This document shows, piece after piece, positions 41,722 to 58,300 of a DNA stretch of 64,000 nucleotides. The notes below the pieces were generated by a model that did not search any database, was not told the origin of the DNA, and saw nothing but the letters and a program-made list of their open reading frames with translations. Each line of letters starts with the position of its first letter. Within the stretch, counting starts at the first letter, position 1. Source of the stretch: Paroedura picta. Lineage: Eukaryota > Chordata > Lepidosauria > Squamata > Gekkonidae. Where the stretch lies: the NCBI RefSeq assembly GCF_049243985.1, contig NC_135386.1, positions 18,940,202 through 19,004,201 of the forward strand, in the 5' to 3' direction. A program made the translations under genes and the position numbers.

Positions 41722-41727
41722 TTTAAT
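41722..41727 (-). terminator. CTSH: Likely CTSH poly(A) signal
   Basis: ATTAAA variant on the minus strand about 760 nt after the CTSH stop; 3' UTR about 41705-42486. Confidence 0.5.
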
Positions 41728-42486
41728 AACTGCCCCCCCCCCCATGACAGTCCACACAGGAGGCGTGTGCCAGCCAGGCAGCCCAGGGGTCCCCGGGAGC
41801 CGGAGCATCAGCCCTGCCTGGGCCAACCAGAGGCAAATGCAGCAAGTAAAAAAGAATGTCCAGTGCAAACAAGCGTTGTCACTCAGAGTTCCACCACGCA
41901 GGTCGCTCCTGAGTCTGGTGATGCCGTGAAAAGTGCACCCTTGGAAAGCAGTGCAGGCCCACCGCAGTGGGTCTGTGGGCAAACAAGGCACAGGACCCTC
42001 CCCAAAGTGGCATTCTTTGTACCCCGAGGGCACAGGCGGCTTGCTACACGCCAGCCAACCGGGGCACCCAACTTCTCATGCTGCTGAGGAGGAAGCGGGC
42101 ACGGTGCTGGACAGAAGCTGGGGGGGGGGAGGGAGGGAATCAGTGCCAGCCCCACCTCATTCCTACCACATCTCCTCACTAATGCCCACAGCCAGGCCTG
42201 GCCTCCAACTATCCAGAGTGGGCAAAAGAGGCTGTTGAACTGGAAGAGCAGGATCAAGTCCCGAACCTGGCTGCAGGAGAGAAGGGAGCCGGGTGGATCT
42301 GGGCCAGGGTGAAGGGCTGGCAGGGGCTGCTTCAGGGGGGCTCGTGGCGGGCGGGAGGAGAGGCATTCCTGAGAGCCACCGCTGGGGCCCAGCCTGGCTC
42401 AGCCCTCTCTGCTTCTTGGGCTGGGCGGCCTGCCCTCCGTCTTTGGCCCACAGCACAGCCACTCCTTCCACGAAGGCAGCTGCCGC

Positions 42487-46841
<4,355 letters not shown>

Positions 46842-47060
46842 CCCGCCTGCCGGGACGGAATCGCTCGCTCGCTCGCTCGACGGCGGGCCGAAGGGGGCGG
46901 CTGGGGCCGACAGGGGCCGGAGGGAGGAGGCCGGAGCGCGCGTCACGGGGCCGGGGCGGAGCGCAGCAGCGCCGGGCAAAGGGCAGCCGCGGGAACCGCC
47001 CCAAGCCACCCCCCCTCCGCTGCCCCCGCCCCGCCAGGGCTGCGCGGACTCCCCCTTCCA
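46842..47060 (-). promoter_or_regulatory. CTSH: CTSH CpG-rich promoter
   Basis: CpG-dense sequence upstream of the ATG at 46839-46841 with a (CGCT)n run at 46862-46879 and GC boxes (gggggcgg at about 46894, ggggcgg near 46955). No TATA box at the usual distance. Confidence 0.55.
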
Positions 47061-47978
47061 GCCCCCCCCCCCTCCCGGCAGGTCGCCCTACCTGAGGATC
47101 CTGGGCCTGACCCTCACCCTACAGCCATCGCCACCCACCTCGGGCGTGGGCTGCCTCTTTCAGTCCGTTTTGGAGTGTTCACCCGCTGTACTGGGTGGGA
47201 AAGCAGCATAAAAATGTTTTGAATATAGTAAACAAGAAATGATTCCCCAGCTCAGCCACGTGTGCTGCGCATTGTTTGGACCACACAGCCCCGGCAGGCT
47301 GCAGGGCCAAAAACTCTCCTTGGCCAAGAGGAGGGGCTCCTTGGGACATTCTTCTGATTACAGGCCAAGGAGGGCAAATCCAGCCAGAGGCTTCTCTCAG
47401 CGGGGTCCCAAGCGCCTGGCACTCAGAGAATGGCTGCCTTACCCACTCACCCCACACCCACAAGATGAACTTATACCTTGAATAAAACTTTGTTGACTGG
47501 ACTCAAATTTTGTTCTGCTACCCATGTGAATCAGTCCTCTGACATGGCATTAAATGCTTCCAGCACTTTGCTCCCCCAACCCATCAGTCTGGTTTCTCAG
47601 TTCACACAGACAGAACCCCCCCCCCCTCAGAAATATGTCTTCTTGACCCTGCTAGAATGTTCAGCTTTCAGCCCTTTTTGTTGTGAAGATATAAGGGGAA
47701 ATAAGCAAGGCATTTTGGTTCCAGTAGCTTGGGGCTGTGGGAAGAGGGGCTTGAAGGAAGCTACAGTGGAATATTGGACTAAGTTGGGGTCTGCTCTGAT
47801 CCAGAGAGGTCCTTTGTGGTCTTAGGCCATCGTGTCTCAGGTGGATCCAACGCAGACTTCAAGGTTAAGAAACCCTCTTTTGTACCTTGGAATGTCTACC
47901 AGGACTTCCAAATAATTTAGCCACAGGAAAAATATCCACCTTTCACCAGAAACAATATATGTTTGCGAAAGCCATCAT
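47061..47978. other. CTSH-RASGRF1 intergenic region
   Basis: About 0.9 kb. Holds a possible degraded LINE/SINE tail near 47185-47235 (ggtgggaaagcagcataaaa) and a repeat fragment at about 47465-47530. No supported gene. Confidence 0.6.
47465..47530 (+). repeat. Dispersed repeat fragment, DNA-transposon-like
   Basis: cttataccttgaataaaact, ttgttgactggactcaaatt and ttgttctgctacc match the arm of the inverted repeat at 53080-53330. Confidence 0.6.
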
Positions 47979-47998
47979 TCACCCTGAGATAAAATAGA

Positions 47999-48004
47999 TT
48001 TATT
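47999..48004 (-). terminator. RASGRF1: Candidate RASGRF1 poly(A) signal
   Basis: AATAAA on the minus strand about 1.36 kb past the stop, in AT-rich DNA typical of a 3' UTR end. The 3' UTR would be about 47980-49360. Confidence 0.5.
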
Positions 48005-49360
48005 AGCAAGAGGTAATCAGGAAACATATATTTTTACAAAAATGGAAATTTTCTTTTTCGCAAACAAACAAGCTGTAAGTTGAAATATTTTAGGTCTTGA
48101 AATAGAATTCTCATACCACTGGGTATTGCTTACAGCAAAGGTTTCTGGTCTGAGTTAGTGTGTGGTGCATGCCAGCCTCTTCCGAGTTCTTCTAGGACTA
48201 TATACTGTACAGTGTAAAAAATACATGATAATATTCACAGAATAAGCACTACATTACTATATTCCTGCTAACGAGGGGTTAGCCAGGATTACAGCAGATG
48301 TAATAAAAACATTTCAATCCCCGCCCCGCTCTAACTCTACATTATATTACTAAGAAGTGTCACGAGGTTACAGACAGAGCATGTTGACGGAAGCTGCCCA
48401 GGGACATGGTGCAGTGGAAAGGTCCAAAGAGAAGGGGGAGAAGGGGGCCGTCTCCTCTCTGGGCCGCCTCAAGGCATTGCAGTGGCTGAGGGAGGGGCCC
48501 CAAAGGCCGACCCCACTGGCCCATGCACACACACTGGCAGCAGGCAGATTTCCAGATACCTGTCCCAGGTCAGACATCTGGTTTCTCCTGTTCTGGATCT
48601 CCAAGCTCCCTCCTGGCCTGGCCTCAGGAGAGGGACGCCAGCCCCCAACCGGCCCGAGGTCCTTCTTCAACCCTGACCTCCCCTGTTGCGGCAGCCAGCA
48701 ATACAGAGCGGTTCCCTCCAGCCTCCTGGGCCCCTCGCAGAGGTGGAACGTGCTGCTGCTCCCTCCCAATTTTGCTGTGTTGTTTTTTTTTTTAATTGGG
48801 GGGGGGGGTCAGACTCACACAGCAGCAGTTAGAAATTCCTTGCTTCGGAATAGGTGTGTTTGTTTTAATTCTTAACAAAGACGTCCAGGTTGCAAAGCCC
48901 AAGAAAAGCCTAAATTCCTCCATGGTTGATCATCAGGAGGAGGAGGTGGAGCAGGACGTGCGAGGTGCCTGCCTGCCCTGTGTACAAGCGGGTTTTTCCT
49001 CCACCACCCCTTAATCCCTCCCACTCCCCCCCCACAAAGAATCAATGACAAAGAGAACATTGCTTAATAGAAACCAGGACGGCAATCCACAAAACGGCCA
49101 AGGCCTCAGGACTCCCCAGGGAAACGCACGGGGGGGGGGGGGCAAGGGTCACTAGTCGAGTTCCAAGAAGGGGGGGGGGCAGGGCCCGGAGAGCATTTTT
49201 CCTTTGCTTTCCCCCTTTGCCTTTCCCAGGTGGAGAAGCACAGAGGGGGGGGGGAGTCAGTCCGGGGGTGTGGGGGAGAAACGAAGGAGAGCGGCTGTTA
49301 TGTACAACGGTGCCCCCAGGTGTGCGAGGGAAGCTCTGCAGGCAGGCCGCTGCACGGGGC

Positions 49361-52300
49361 TCAGGTGGGCAGCTTGGGCTCCATCTGCAGCGAAGCCTCG
49401 TACAGCCCCTCCTCGTCCATCACGAAGGACTGGTCCAGTAGGTACTGGGTGACCTGGAAGAGAAAGAGCAGGAGGGCAGAGCCCTTACGGGGCACAGAAG
49501 GACGGCAGGTCACAGCCGACGGGGAGTGCAGCCTCGTAGGGCTCTACCTGCTACAGAGGTGGCTTCCCGTTGGCTGCCTGTGGGTAGCGACCCTGGGCTT
49601 CCTCGGCAGCCCCCACCCCCAGGACTAGTGAGGGTTTGAACTTCTTTCGCTTCCCAGACCAGTGAGACGGAGTTCGCCCGGATCATCCAGTTCAAGGCAG
49701 AAATGAACAGCAGTGGTTTGTAGCAGTTCTCAGTTCCCTCTGTGGTCCCTCATCAAAACCCATTGCTCAACCCCTCAAAGCAGGCGGCATCTCCTCTGCC
49801 TCCCCCGGCAGCAGTTCCCGTCTCTTCTTCAGCCTCCAGAGCACCCGTCAGGCCCCCTCTCAGCAGAGGGATGGCTACTCCTGGCTACTCCTGGGGTCAG
49901 TGGCACGGGGTCAGGGCCTCCTTGAACCCTCCATGGGATCCCCAGGAGTCGGCTGGGATTCAGAGGCGTTTCCCACCATCAACAGCCTTTTTTGTCCCCA
50001 GATCTCTCCAGAGGAGCTCTCGGGGGGAGAGTGGGTGGGGGGCTCTTGCGGAGCCCTCATTTCCCGGGAGGAGGGGGTCTGCCTGCCTGCCTGCCTGCAG
50101 GGGGCCTACCTTGGGCTGGTGCTCGATTTTGTAGGCAGTTTGCTGGAACTGTCTGATCTCACGAATGATGTGGGAAATCTGTGCAGAGAGAGAAGCAAAA
50201 GGGTCGGCCTGGGAACTCAAAGGGTGCTGCTACCCCTGCCTCTCCCTCCCCCCCTCTCTGTGCCTCCAGAGGCCGGGAGGGGGGGGGGAGGCAGTCTAGG
50301 GAACCGGGCTTTCAGTGGACCGGCCCCCACCCAGCTCTCCGAGGCCCCCACCCTGGGCTGCTCTGGGGAGCTCACCATCCTCATTTTGGAGAAGTTCACC
50401 AGGCCGTCCTCAGTGTAGTTGGGCGTGCCTTCCTCAATGAACGCCAAGTCCGTCAGATACATGCCGAGATAAGGGACGCAGGGCGGATCACAACTGGGAG
50501 GGGCAGGAGAGGTCCCAGTTAGAAAGAATCCCACCCGACTCAGGGAGAGCACCTGGTGCGAGATAAGGCTCCAAACACTGCAGGAACAGCCATTCCCAGG
50601 ACCTGCCGGGCGGAAGCCGCACCGACGGAGCACCGTGCAGCCCAGAACAGCCAGCAGGACGGGAGAACGGAGAGGCTCGGCTTCCCCCTCTGCTGGGCTC
50701 CTGGCCCGCCTTCAGTGTAGATGCAGAGAGCAGGAAGGGACCTCAAGGGCCACCTAACCCAACTGCCCCAAACCCACAATGGACCTCTTGGGCAACTCAT
50801 GGTTAGTTGAGCAAGAAACTGCATGCTTTCCTTTGACAAATATTAATGCAAGCATGCATTTTGACTCATGCGCTCCTTCTGGAGAGCAGCATGGCCTCTG
50901 AATGACAGATTGCCATGCGCCATGACGCCAGGTTGGTGCATCTCAGGTATTCACTGCATTTGAAGGACCGAGCATGAGATTATTTCCAACCCCGCAGCTG
51001 GAAGGGGACTCCGAAACCCCGACATGCAGCAGACCTGTTTGGACACACTTCCAATCCATGCTCGCTGGCATCAGTTGCTCTGGACAAGCAATGCCCTTCC
51101 CCCCTGCAGGCAACTTACTTTTTTAGGGCTTCCCTCAGATTCTTAAACCGACCCTCTGAAGACACCAGTCGCTGCAGCTTGTCAATCAAAGCTTTAGTCT
51201 GGAGAAATAAATGAGAAAATATTATTTCCCCAGCGAGAGGCAGGAAATGCAGGTGCCCCAGTGGCGACTCTTGGGACATGCCCCTTCGGTCATGGGGCAC
51301 AGCCTGGCAACTTGCCTCTCTGAAATCTAGCCATTCATCCAGCCAAAGAAGGTGGAAATTTAAAAGTTAATTTTGGAATCACTTGCTCCAAAAGTAATCC
51401 GGTGGACTAGGCAGGCCTCAAGCAAGACATCGGGTGGCCCAACACCCCCTTCCACTGAAGGCCGTGGCTGTTCTGGTTCCACTTCCTTGTTTTGAGGAAG
51501 GGAGGAAGGCTGCTTGCCACAAACATCTGCGGTGAGAAGAACATCAAGTATCGGTTCTTCTCTGAAGGAAGTTTGGGTGGAAACCACAAGAAGCAGAAGC
51601 ATGTAAAGGCGCTGATCATAGGCAGGAGCAAAGGGGGGGGCATATATCCCTTCGACCCTCAACTCAGGGACCCAGGCAGGTTCTCCAGAGGCGTCCAGCT
51701 AAGTCACAGCAAGGCCTGAGCTCCGCAGTGCTCACCTGCTTGGACACCTTCATCCAGGTCTTCTTCAGGCGGAAGATGGCGCTACGGTTGAAAGCAGAGG
51801 TGATCTCCAGCACCGCGTTGTAATTGTGCAGGCAGCGACAGATGTCGGCCACAGCAACCCATTTCTCCAGGGTGCTCACTCTGGCAGCCATGTCTTCATT
51901 GCGGAGGATTTCAGAGGCAATCAGGTTGCTGATCTGCAAGGAGTCCGGGAGAGGAGAGGAGGGGAGGGGAGGGGAAGGGAAGGGGAGCAAATGAGGGGAA
52001 GGGGAGGAGAGGAGGCATTACAGCACCTCCTTCAGCTCTTGACTCTACATTCAAGCGTGAATGCCAAGAGAGCTTTCCAAGGGGTCTGAAGGCCACACAG
52101 GGGTCCCAGCTGCTCCAGGAGAATCCCCAGGGCAGAAGAGACCAGGAGGACCAGGGGCACGGGTCATGTTTCCACCAGGACCAGCAACCTCTGGACCAGG
52201 CATCGCCTTATCTGACCCCCTTCCCCTCCCATTGCTGAAAGCGCCAAAAAGTGCGTGTGGAGAGGGACAAAAAGAGCAACTCTGAACTCCCCTCGGCCTG

Positions 52301-55300
52301 CCGTGTCTGTTGACCGAGCCTGAGGTCCGAAGCACAATCGAAGCTCACAGTGAAATGGCCCAGTGTGTGGCTGGGCCCTGTCTGCTAGATCACGTCAGTT
52401 TATACTGAAACAGCACACTCTGTGTGTGTGTGTGGGGGGGGGAATCCATCGCTTGCTTTGTGTATATAAGTTGGTGTTTTCTGGGGGGGGGGGTTGGTTC
52501 AGTTCTTGGTTCTGCTTGTATCAATCTGGGGCCCAAATAAAGAGCTCAAGTCACGACCGTTGTCCGTGCCCACCTCTGGGCTCCTTCCGGCAAGAGTCCT
52601 GCAGTGGGAAGCAAAAAGGAGCAGCCTCCGGACTTCCACCTGACTGCTCTGCTGCTGCTGCTGCCACCTCCTGGGCATTTCGGAACAGACTCTGCCCATC
52701 AATTGCGCTCACAGAGTGGCTGCATGAGCATCCAGCCAGAGTTCCCAGGGATAAGCGTCTGAGGGTCAACTCGGTTCCCTTTGAGCCTGGGCTCTCAACA
52801 GCTCTGGCCCCCAAAATCCTAGCGGGTCTCTCAGGCACGAGGGGCTCGGATCTCACTGTCCTCTCACGGACCAACCCGCTCCCCTCTGAAATGTAAATAA
52901 TGGCAACAGAATAATAGCAGCTCCAGAGACCGGTTCAGCTGGTTTTATTATACACACATGAGGGCCCTTCTGCTTAATTTCAGTCAGGGGCCTTGAATTC
53001 CTGCCAAGGTGAGCTTTCAAGTGCTTTTCTGCTACTGCTGCTCTCAAGACATTGTGCACAAGGAGAGAGGGAGAGTCTGGCACACGCAGCCGTGTTGATC
53101 TGAAGCAGCAGAATAAAATCAGAGTCCAATCAGGCATGTTTAAGACCAAGCAAGTTTCATTCAAGGTGTGAGCTTTCATGTGCATGCAAACTTCCTCAGA
53201 CAAGGGAACAGGGATGAGTCAACTCTGTCCTTATATCTGCACCCTGAGGAGGTGTGTGTGCACACAAAAGCTCATATCTAGAATAAAACTTTGTTGGTCT
53301 TTAAGGTGCCTAATTGGACTCAAATTCTGCCCAGAGAGAAAGAGAGAAAAAGTAATTTATGGGGTGATCAACAGGCCAAGAAAAAAAAGGCCCATTCCAT
53401 TCATAGAGGGTTAGTATGTGGAAATTAGTAGCAGCAGTTTTCATGGCATGGCGGGAAATGACCCCCACCCACACACATGTATTTCCCATTAAGCCCCTAT
53501 TAAAGGTAAAGGTATCCCCTGTGCAAGCACCGGGTCATGTCTGACCCTTGGGGTGACGCCCTCCAGCGTTTTCATGGCAGACTCAATACGGGGCGGTTTG
53601 CCAGTGCCTTCCCCAGTCATTACCGTTTACCCCCCAGCAAGCAAGCTGGGTACTCATTTTACCGACCTCGGAAGGATGGAAGGATGAGTCAACCTTGAGC
53701 CGGCTGCTGGGATCGAACTCCCAGCCTCATGGGCAGAGCTTTCAGACTGCATGCCTGCTGCCTTACCACTCTGCGCCACAAGAGGCTCCTATTAAAGAGC
53801 TTTTATTAATATCACCCGGTCAGTTGGCCACCGGAGAAGCCTTTCTGGGCAAAGCTTAACAGCTGGATCCTGTGCTGTCCTGCAGGGTGGGTCCTTTGTC
53901 CCCAGCCTGCCAGACGCTCTCTCTCCAGCTGGCCCCTCCCACCCCCACCCTGCCCAAACTCACGTCATTGAAGTGCTTGGTGTTCTTCATGATGTACGGC
54001 GTCCGCTCATTCTTTTCGAACTTCATCCACCCTTGCCCAAAAAACTCTCTGCAAAGGATAAACACCCAGGTCAGCTCCAGCCCGCCTGGCCAGTCCCCAT
54101 CCAAGCCCCCCTGCACAGGACACCCTTCCTCGCACGAGGGACCTTCTGGGAAGGGAAGCATGGTGCCGAGCATTTCTATGAGCCACAGGGCTGGAGGGAA
54201 AGGAGTTGTGTGTGTGTGTGTGTGTGTGTGTGCGCGGGGGGGGGGGTGAGCACCATGTAGGTATCCCTTCTGGGAGGCAGCTTTGGCCAAAGGCCCAGAA
54301 GCCCCCTGATGCCACCTTCCTTTCCACGGGAGCCCCCCGGCCAGGGCAATGCTGCCCAGTGGGGAGGGGGCCTTGGCCAGAACGGACCACTTACTCATAG
54401 GGGATCTTCTTAAAGACCAGGTGGTCAAGCAAGGTGAGCTGTTCGGCTATTTCCAGAGCGGAGTGATTCTCGAAAGGCTCTGCTGGGAGTCCCTCTGCCT
54501 GCGGAGGAAGCAGAGAGGGGCTGAGAGCGAGGAGAGAGACCGAGTCCGGCAGCCCTCTCCCAAAGGGAGACAGGGATCCCAAAGACAGGGATTACTTGAG
54601 GCATCAGCCCAAATGCATCCCTTTTATTAGAGTGGCAGAACTACTGTAAACCCCTTCACCAATGGGATTGAAAATGAGGAACCCTGTTTATTTGCAGGAA
54701 AGAGCAAAAGTCCAGCAGGACCTTTAAGACTAACCAAATTTGTCATTCTTTTTAAAGCTGTTGCTGGACTCTGGCTCAGTTTTCCTGCTCCGGACAGATT
54801 CCCACACCCGCCCCCCATCTAGATCAACCTGAAGGAGGGACCAGGGACTCCTGAAAACTCCTCCTCAACCTTGCCCCCTGCAGGAGGAAGACAAGGGGTG
54901 GGGGTGGGGGTGGGCTCACCATCTGCACGATCTCTTCCAGCGTTATCTGGTTGTCTCCGGGGTCCTCCTGGGTCAAGGTCCTGGGGGCAGAACAGACAGG
55001 CAGGGAGCAATCAGTGTGGGAAGCCACTGGTATGCCCAGCTCATCTCTTCTGGACTGAGGAAGAAAAGCTCCAGGTTTTTGTTCCTCTCTCCAGGTCTTC
55101 ATTGATGGCACAGTTCAGTTGGCCTCTCCAGCCCCTCCCTCCGTGATTCTAAGACGTGTTTCTGCTTCACAGACACAAACTGGAGTCCTCTTCCCCAGGA
55201 CTCTGTGGGGGATCTCACTGGATTCCCAAGAACTCTCTCCTACTGAATGGGGCACCCATCTTTGTTTGTTTTGGCCCCTTAATCTTGATGCTGTGGGACA

Positions 55301-58300
55301 GAGGAACATGCACATCAGGCCCCCCAAACTGCCTCAGAAAATGCTGGGAGATTTGGGGTCAGTGCCTGGGCAAGGCAGAGTTTGGGGGAAAATGGGATAT
55401 CACCCCTGAGTGACTCTCTAAGCTGTCTCCCTTAGGCTCTGTGGTGTTCACCATAGGGACTTGAAGAAACTCCTAGAGTGTCACTCCATGGAAGCCTATT
55501 TCTGCTGCTCTTCATTTCCTGTCAAGGTCAGTCTTGTCTCTCTGAATGGGAGGGGCCTCATGTGTGGAGCCCCAGGCAGAGGTCTGTCACCTTGCCCCAT
55601 GTGTGGGTACGATGGGGATTGAGCCTGGGACTTTCTGCAGTAGGTGCTCTCCCTGGAGGCAGCTCTTAGCCCAGGAGTCAGGCCAGGACTTGGATCTGAA
55701 GCCCAGGGTGGGGGAAGGAGACCTGGCACGGCAGACAGACTCGCCTTATGATGTTGGCTGCGGCTTTCCTCTCTTGGGTGAGGAGCTCCGGGTCATGGAT
55801 CACTTCCTCCAGAAAGCTGATCACTTTACATTTCAGCTCCTCGTTTGTTTCAAAATCCTGCCCAAAAGACACACAGCTGCCTGGGAGAGCCTCAGGGCCT
55901 GGGGGGAGCTGAGCCCCAATCCTCATCAGCCAACAGGATCGCCACCCCTGGAGGCCCCCGGGGAGAAGCCAGCCTTCCCCGCCCGGCGGTACCTGGGAGT
56001 GCTTGGAGACCCAGTGCCTGAGGACATTCAGGACCCGGTTGGTGGCAGCTCTGCGGATCACAAACTCTTTGTCTCCATTCCTCTGGTCAGGGGGGAAGCC
56101 TGCAACAAGAGCCACGAGCAATGTGCATGCTCCAGAGGCAGCCCTCCGCCTTAGAATGCCTCCCTCTCCCCTTCCAGAAAGACAGGCCCGGGGGGGGGGG
56201 CTTATGATTTCCCAGCTCCCTTCTCCTGGGCAGGAGGGAACTGCGGAAGAGCCTGAGCTCTGGGGCTCTGGCTTAAGGACATGACCCCAGCCTGGCGTGG
56301 GCATTGCCGGTGCATCTGGCTCGAGCCCTCCTGAGACCCAGGTGTGGGGCACTCCTGCCCCTCTGCTGGGGCCTGCCGCTCACCTGCACTGGCCAGGGAC
56401 ATCCGCCGGTACTTCTCTTTGGTCGGGGTGCCTTCATTGGCGCCAGCCGTGGCAATGGCGAAGGCAGAAGTCGCTGAGAGGGCACTGCGGCTGTTGTCCA
56501 GCTCCCGGCAGGAGGTCATCACCACGCCATTGTTATACGAAAACAAGGGGAATTCTGCATGAGGACAAAGGCACGGATCAATCTCTCCCAGAGGGAGCTC
56601 CTCCAAAGGCCTCTAACAAAGAGCTTCCAGACACCGATTTATTCATTTATTTATTTGTTCTGCGTGGCAGAACCCCCTGGCACTTTGATCGGTGGCAAAG
56701 GAGGAGTCCTCTGGCAGACGCTCTGGGGAGCTTTCTTAGTTTTGTGCCACTAATTTGAAAAATAACTGTGGAGGCATTTCCACCCATGCTCTTGCACAGC
56801 TACAGAGTGACATTAACGGAGCTTGTACACTGAAGGAGGCGGGAGGGTGGTGGAAGGTGCAGAGTGGGCCGGAATGACCTTGACAAGGGCAGGAAGTGAC
56901 TTTCAAGGGGTGAGAAAAGGTCGGGGGGGGGGAATCTGAGTGAATCTGTATGCTTTTTAATTACTTTGATTTGGATGCGAAACAAGGGGAAAATGGGCAC
57001 AAAAGCACTCTCAGAAAACCCGGGGAAACAGCAACCAGAAAGCAAACTGAGCCGTGAAGGGAAGAAAATGAATGCAGAATGACAAAGGAAACCCAGTGGA
57101 CGTGAATGGAGAAAGTGAAAGGAAAACACCCAGGCATAATAAGCCTGTGTTGTTAATTCAGTGAAAGACTGCTTAGATCATGTTGAGTAATTATTGTAGC
57201 ACTTTCAAAAGAAGTAGGTGGGAACTGCAATTCCAAGGAGGACAGTTCCCGTAAAGTTGGAGGGATTCTGCAGGACTGCAGCTGCCTCCAACATGCTGCA
57301 GATATCTCATGTCGGGAACAGCAAAAGACGCAAGAGCAGCACGTTCATCTCTGAGCAGCCTTGCAGACAGTTCTTGGGACAAGCAGCCCACCCCCCCACC
57401 CCCCGTTTCCCCTTCAGGTTACCTGAGTTGTTTTTGCCTCTGACCAATTTAGGGGTGGTCGGTGATTTGGTTGGCGAAGTCTCCACTTCACCTTCATCGC
57501 TCTGGTTCTGATCTGTGTCAGATTCCTCTCGGACAGATGCCTCTGCACCTGGGAGCAACAAACAGCAAGCCGGATGAGTTGAGAAGAGGGGGGCAGGCCC
57601 AAGAAAACAGATTTGGCCGGGGCGGTGCAGACCCAAATTGGGATTCACGCCCGGCTCTTCAGAGGGGTGGCTGGGCTCCCCTGGGCCTTAAGCCAACTGG
57701 GCCACCACAGACAACTGCTCCCGGCCTTCTCCCAACCCGGGAACCGAACCTGCAGAGTTCCAGCCCAGGCCCAGCATTGCCAGGAGGGGCCCCTCCCCCC
57801 CCCGGAGGCAGGCAGCACTCACTGGGCTTGCTCTGGAGAGCGTCCTCGGGCTTCTCCGTGGGCCCTTCCCCCTCATCGGGCAGCTTGCTGGAGTAGCTGC
57901 TGGACACGTAGAGCTTGTGGATGTCCAGGGTGGTCTTGCTGAAGGGAGAGAGGGAGGAGTACATGCTGGCGTAGCCGTTGGAGGAGCAGCTGAGGGCGGC
58001 CAGGTCTAGGGCTTTCCCCCCGGTGATGATGGGGATGTTGAGGGACAGCTTCCTCCTCCGGCTGGGCGAAGATGACTTAGTGATGGAGAGGGGCGGCGGA
58101 GAGGAGAACTTGCGGTTGGCACGCGGAGACTTGGGAGGCTCCCCGTAGAGGAGTTTGGTGCTCTGACTACTGGCAAACAAGAGCTCCAAGGACCTTGGGG
58201 GAAACAAAACCAGACGCCCCCTTTACTGCTCAGCAGCTCTCCTCTGCTCCTGCCTCTTACGCGGCCACCAGAAGCAGAGCTGCCTGGCCTCGGGGATCCT

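Larger units (their letters stand above)
51934..53963 (-). other. RASGRF1: Largest visible RASGRF1 intron
   Basis: About 2.0 kb between donor gtgagt and acceptor ctccttgcag. It contains (GGGGA)-type repeats near 51947-51985, an inverted dispersed repeat (53080-53330) and a full tRNA-head SINE (53508-53790). Confidence 0.8.
49361..55857 (-). other. RASGRF1: RASGRF1 CDC25-type RasGEF catalytic domain
   Basis: Nine exons. [20 protein letters not shown] opens the catalytic domain, followed by [40 protein letters not shown], the helical hairpin region FKNLREAL, and [20 protein letters not shown]. It ends [20 protein letters not shown] to MEPKLPT and stop. No disruption seen. Confidence 0.93.

Noticed and set aside
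50720-50820. Possible CR1 fragment (ggaagggacctcaagggcca)
   Set aside because: Only a short stretch resembles the CR1 3' end and the rest does not align; too weak to list.
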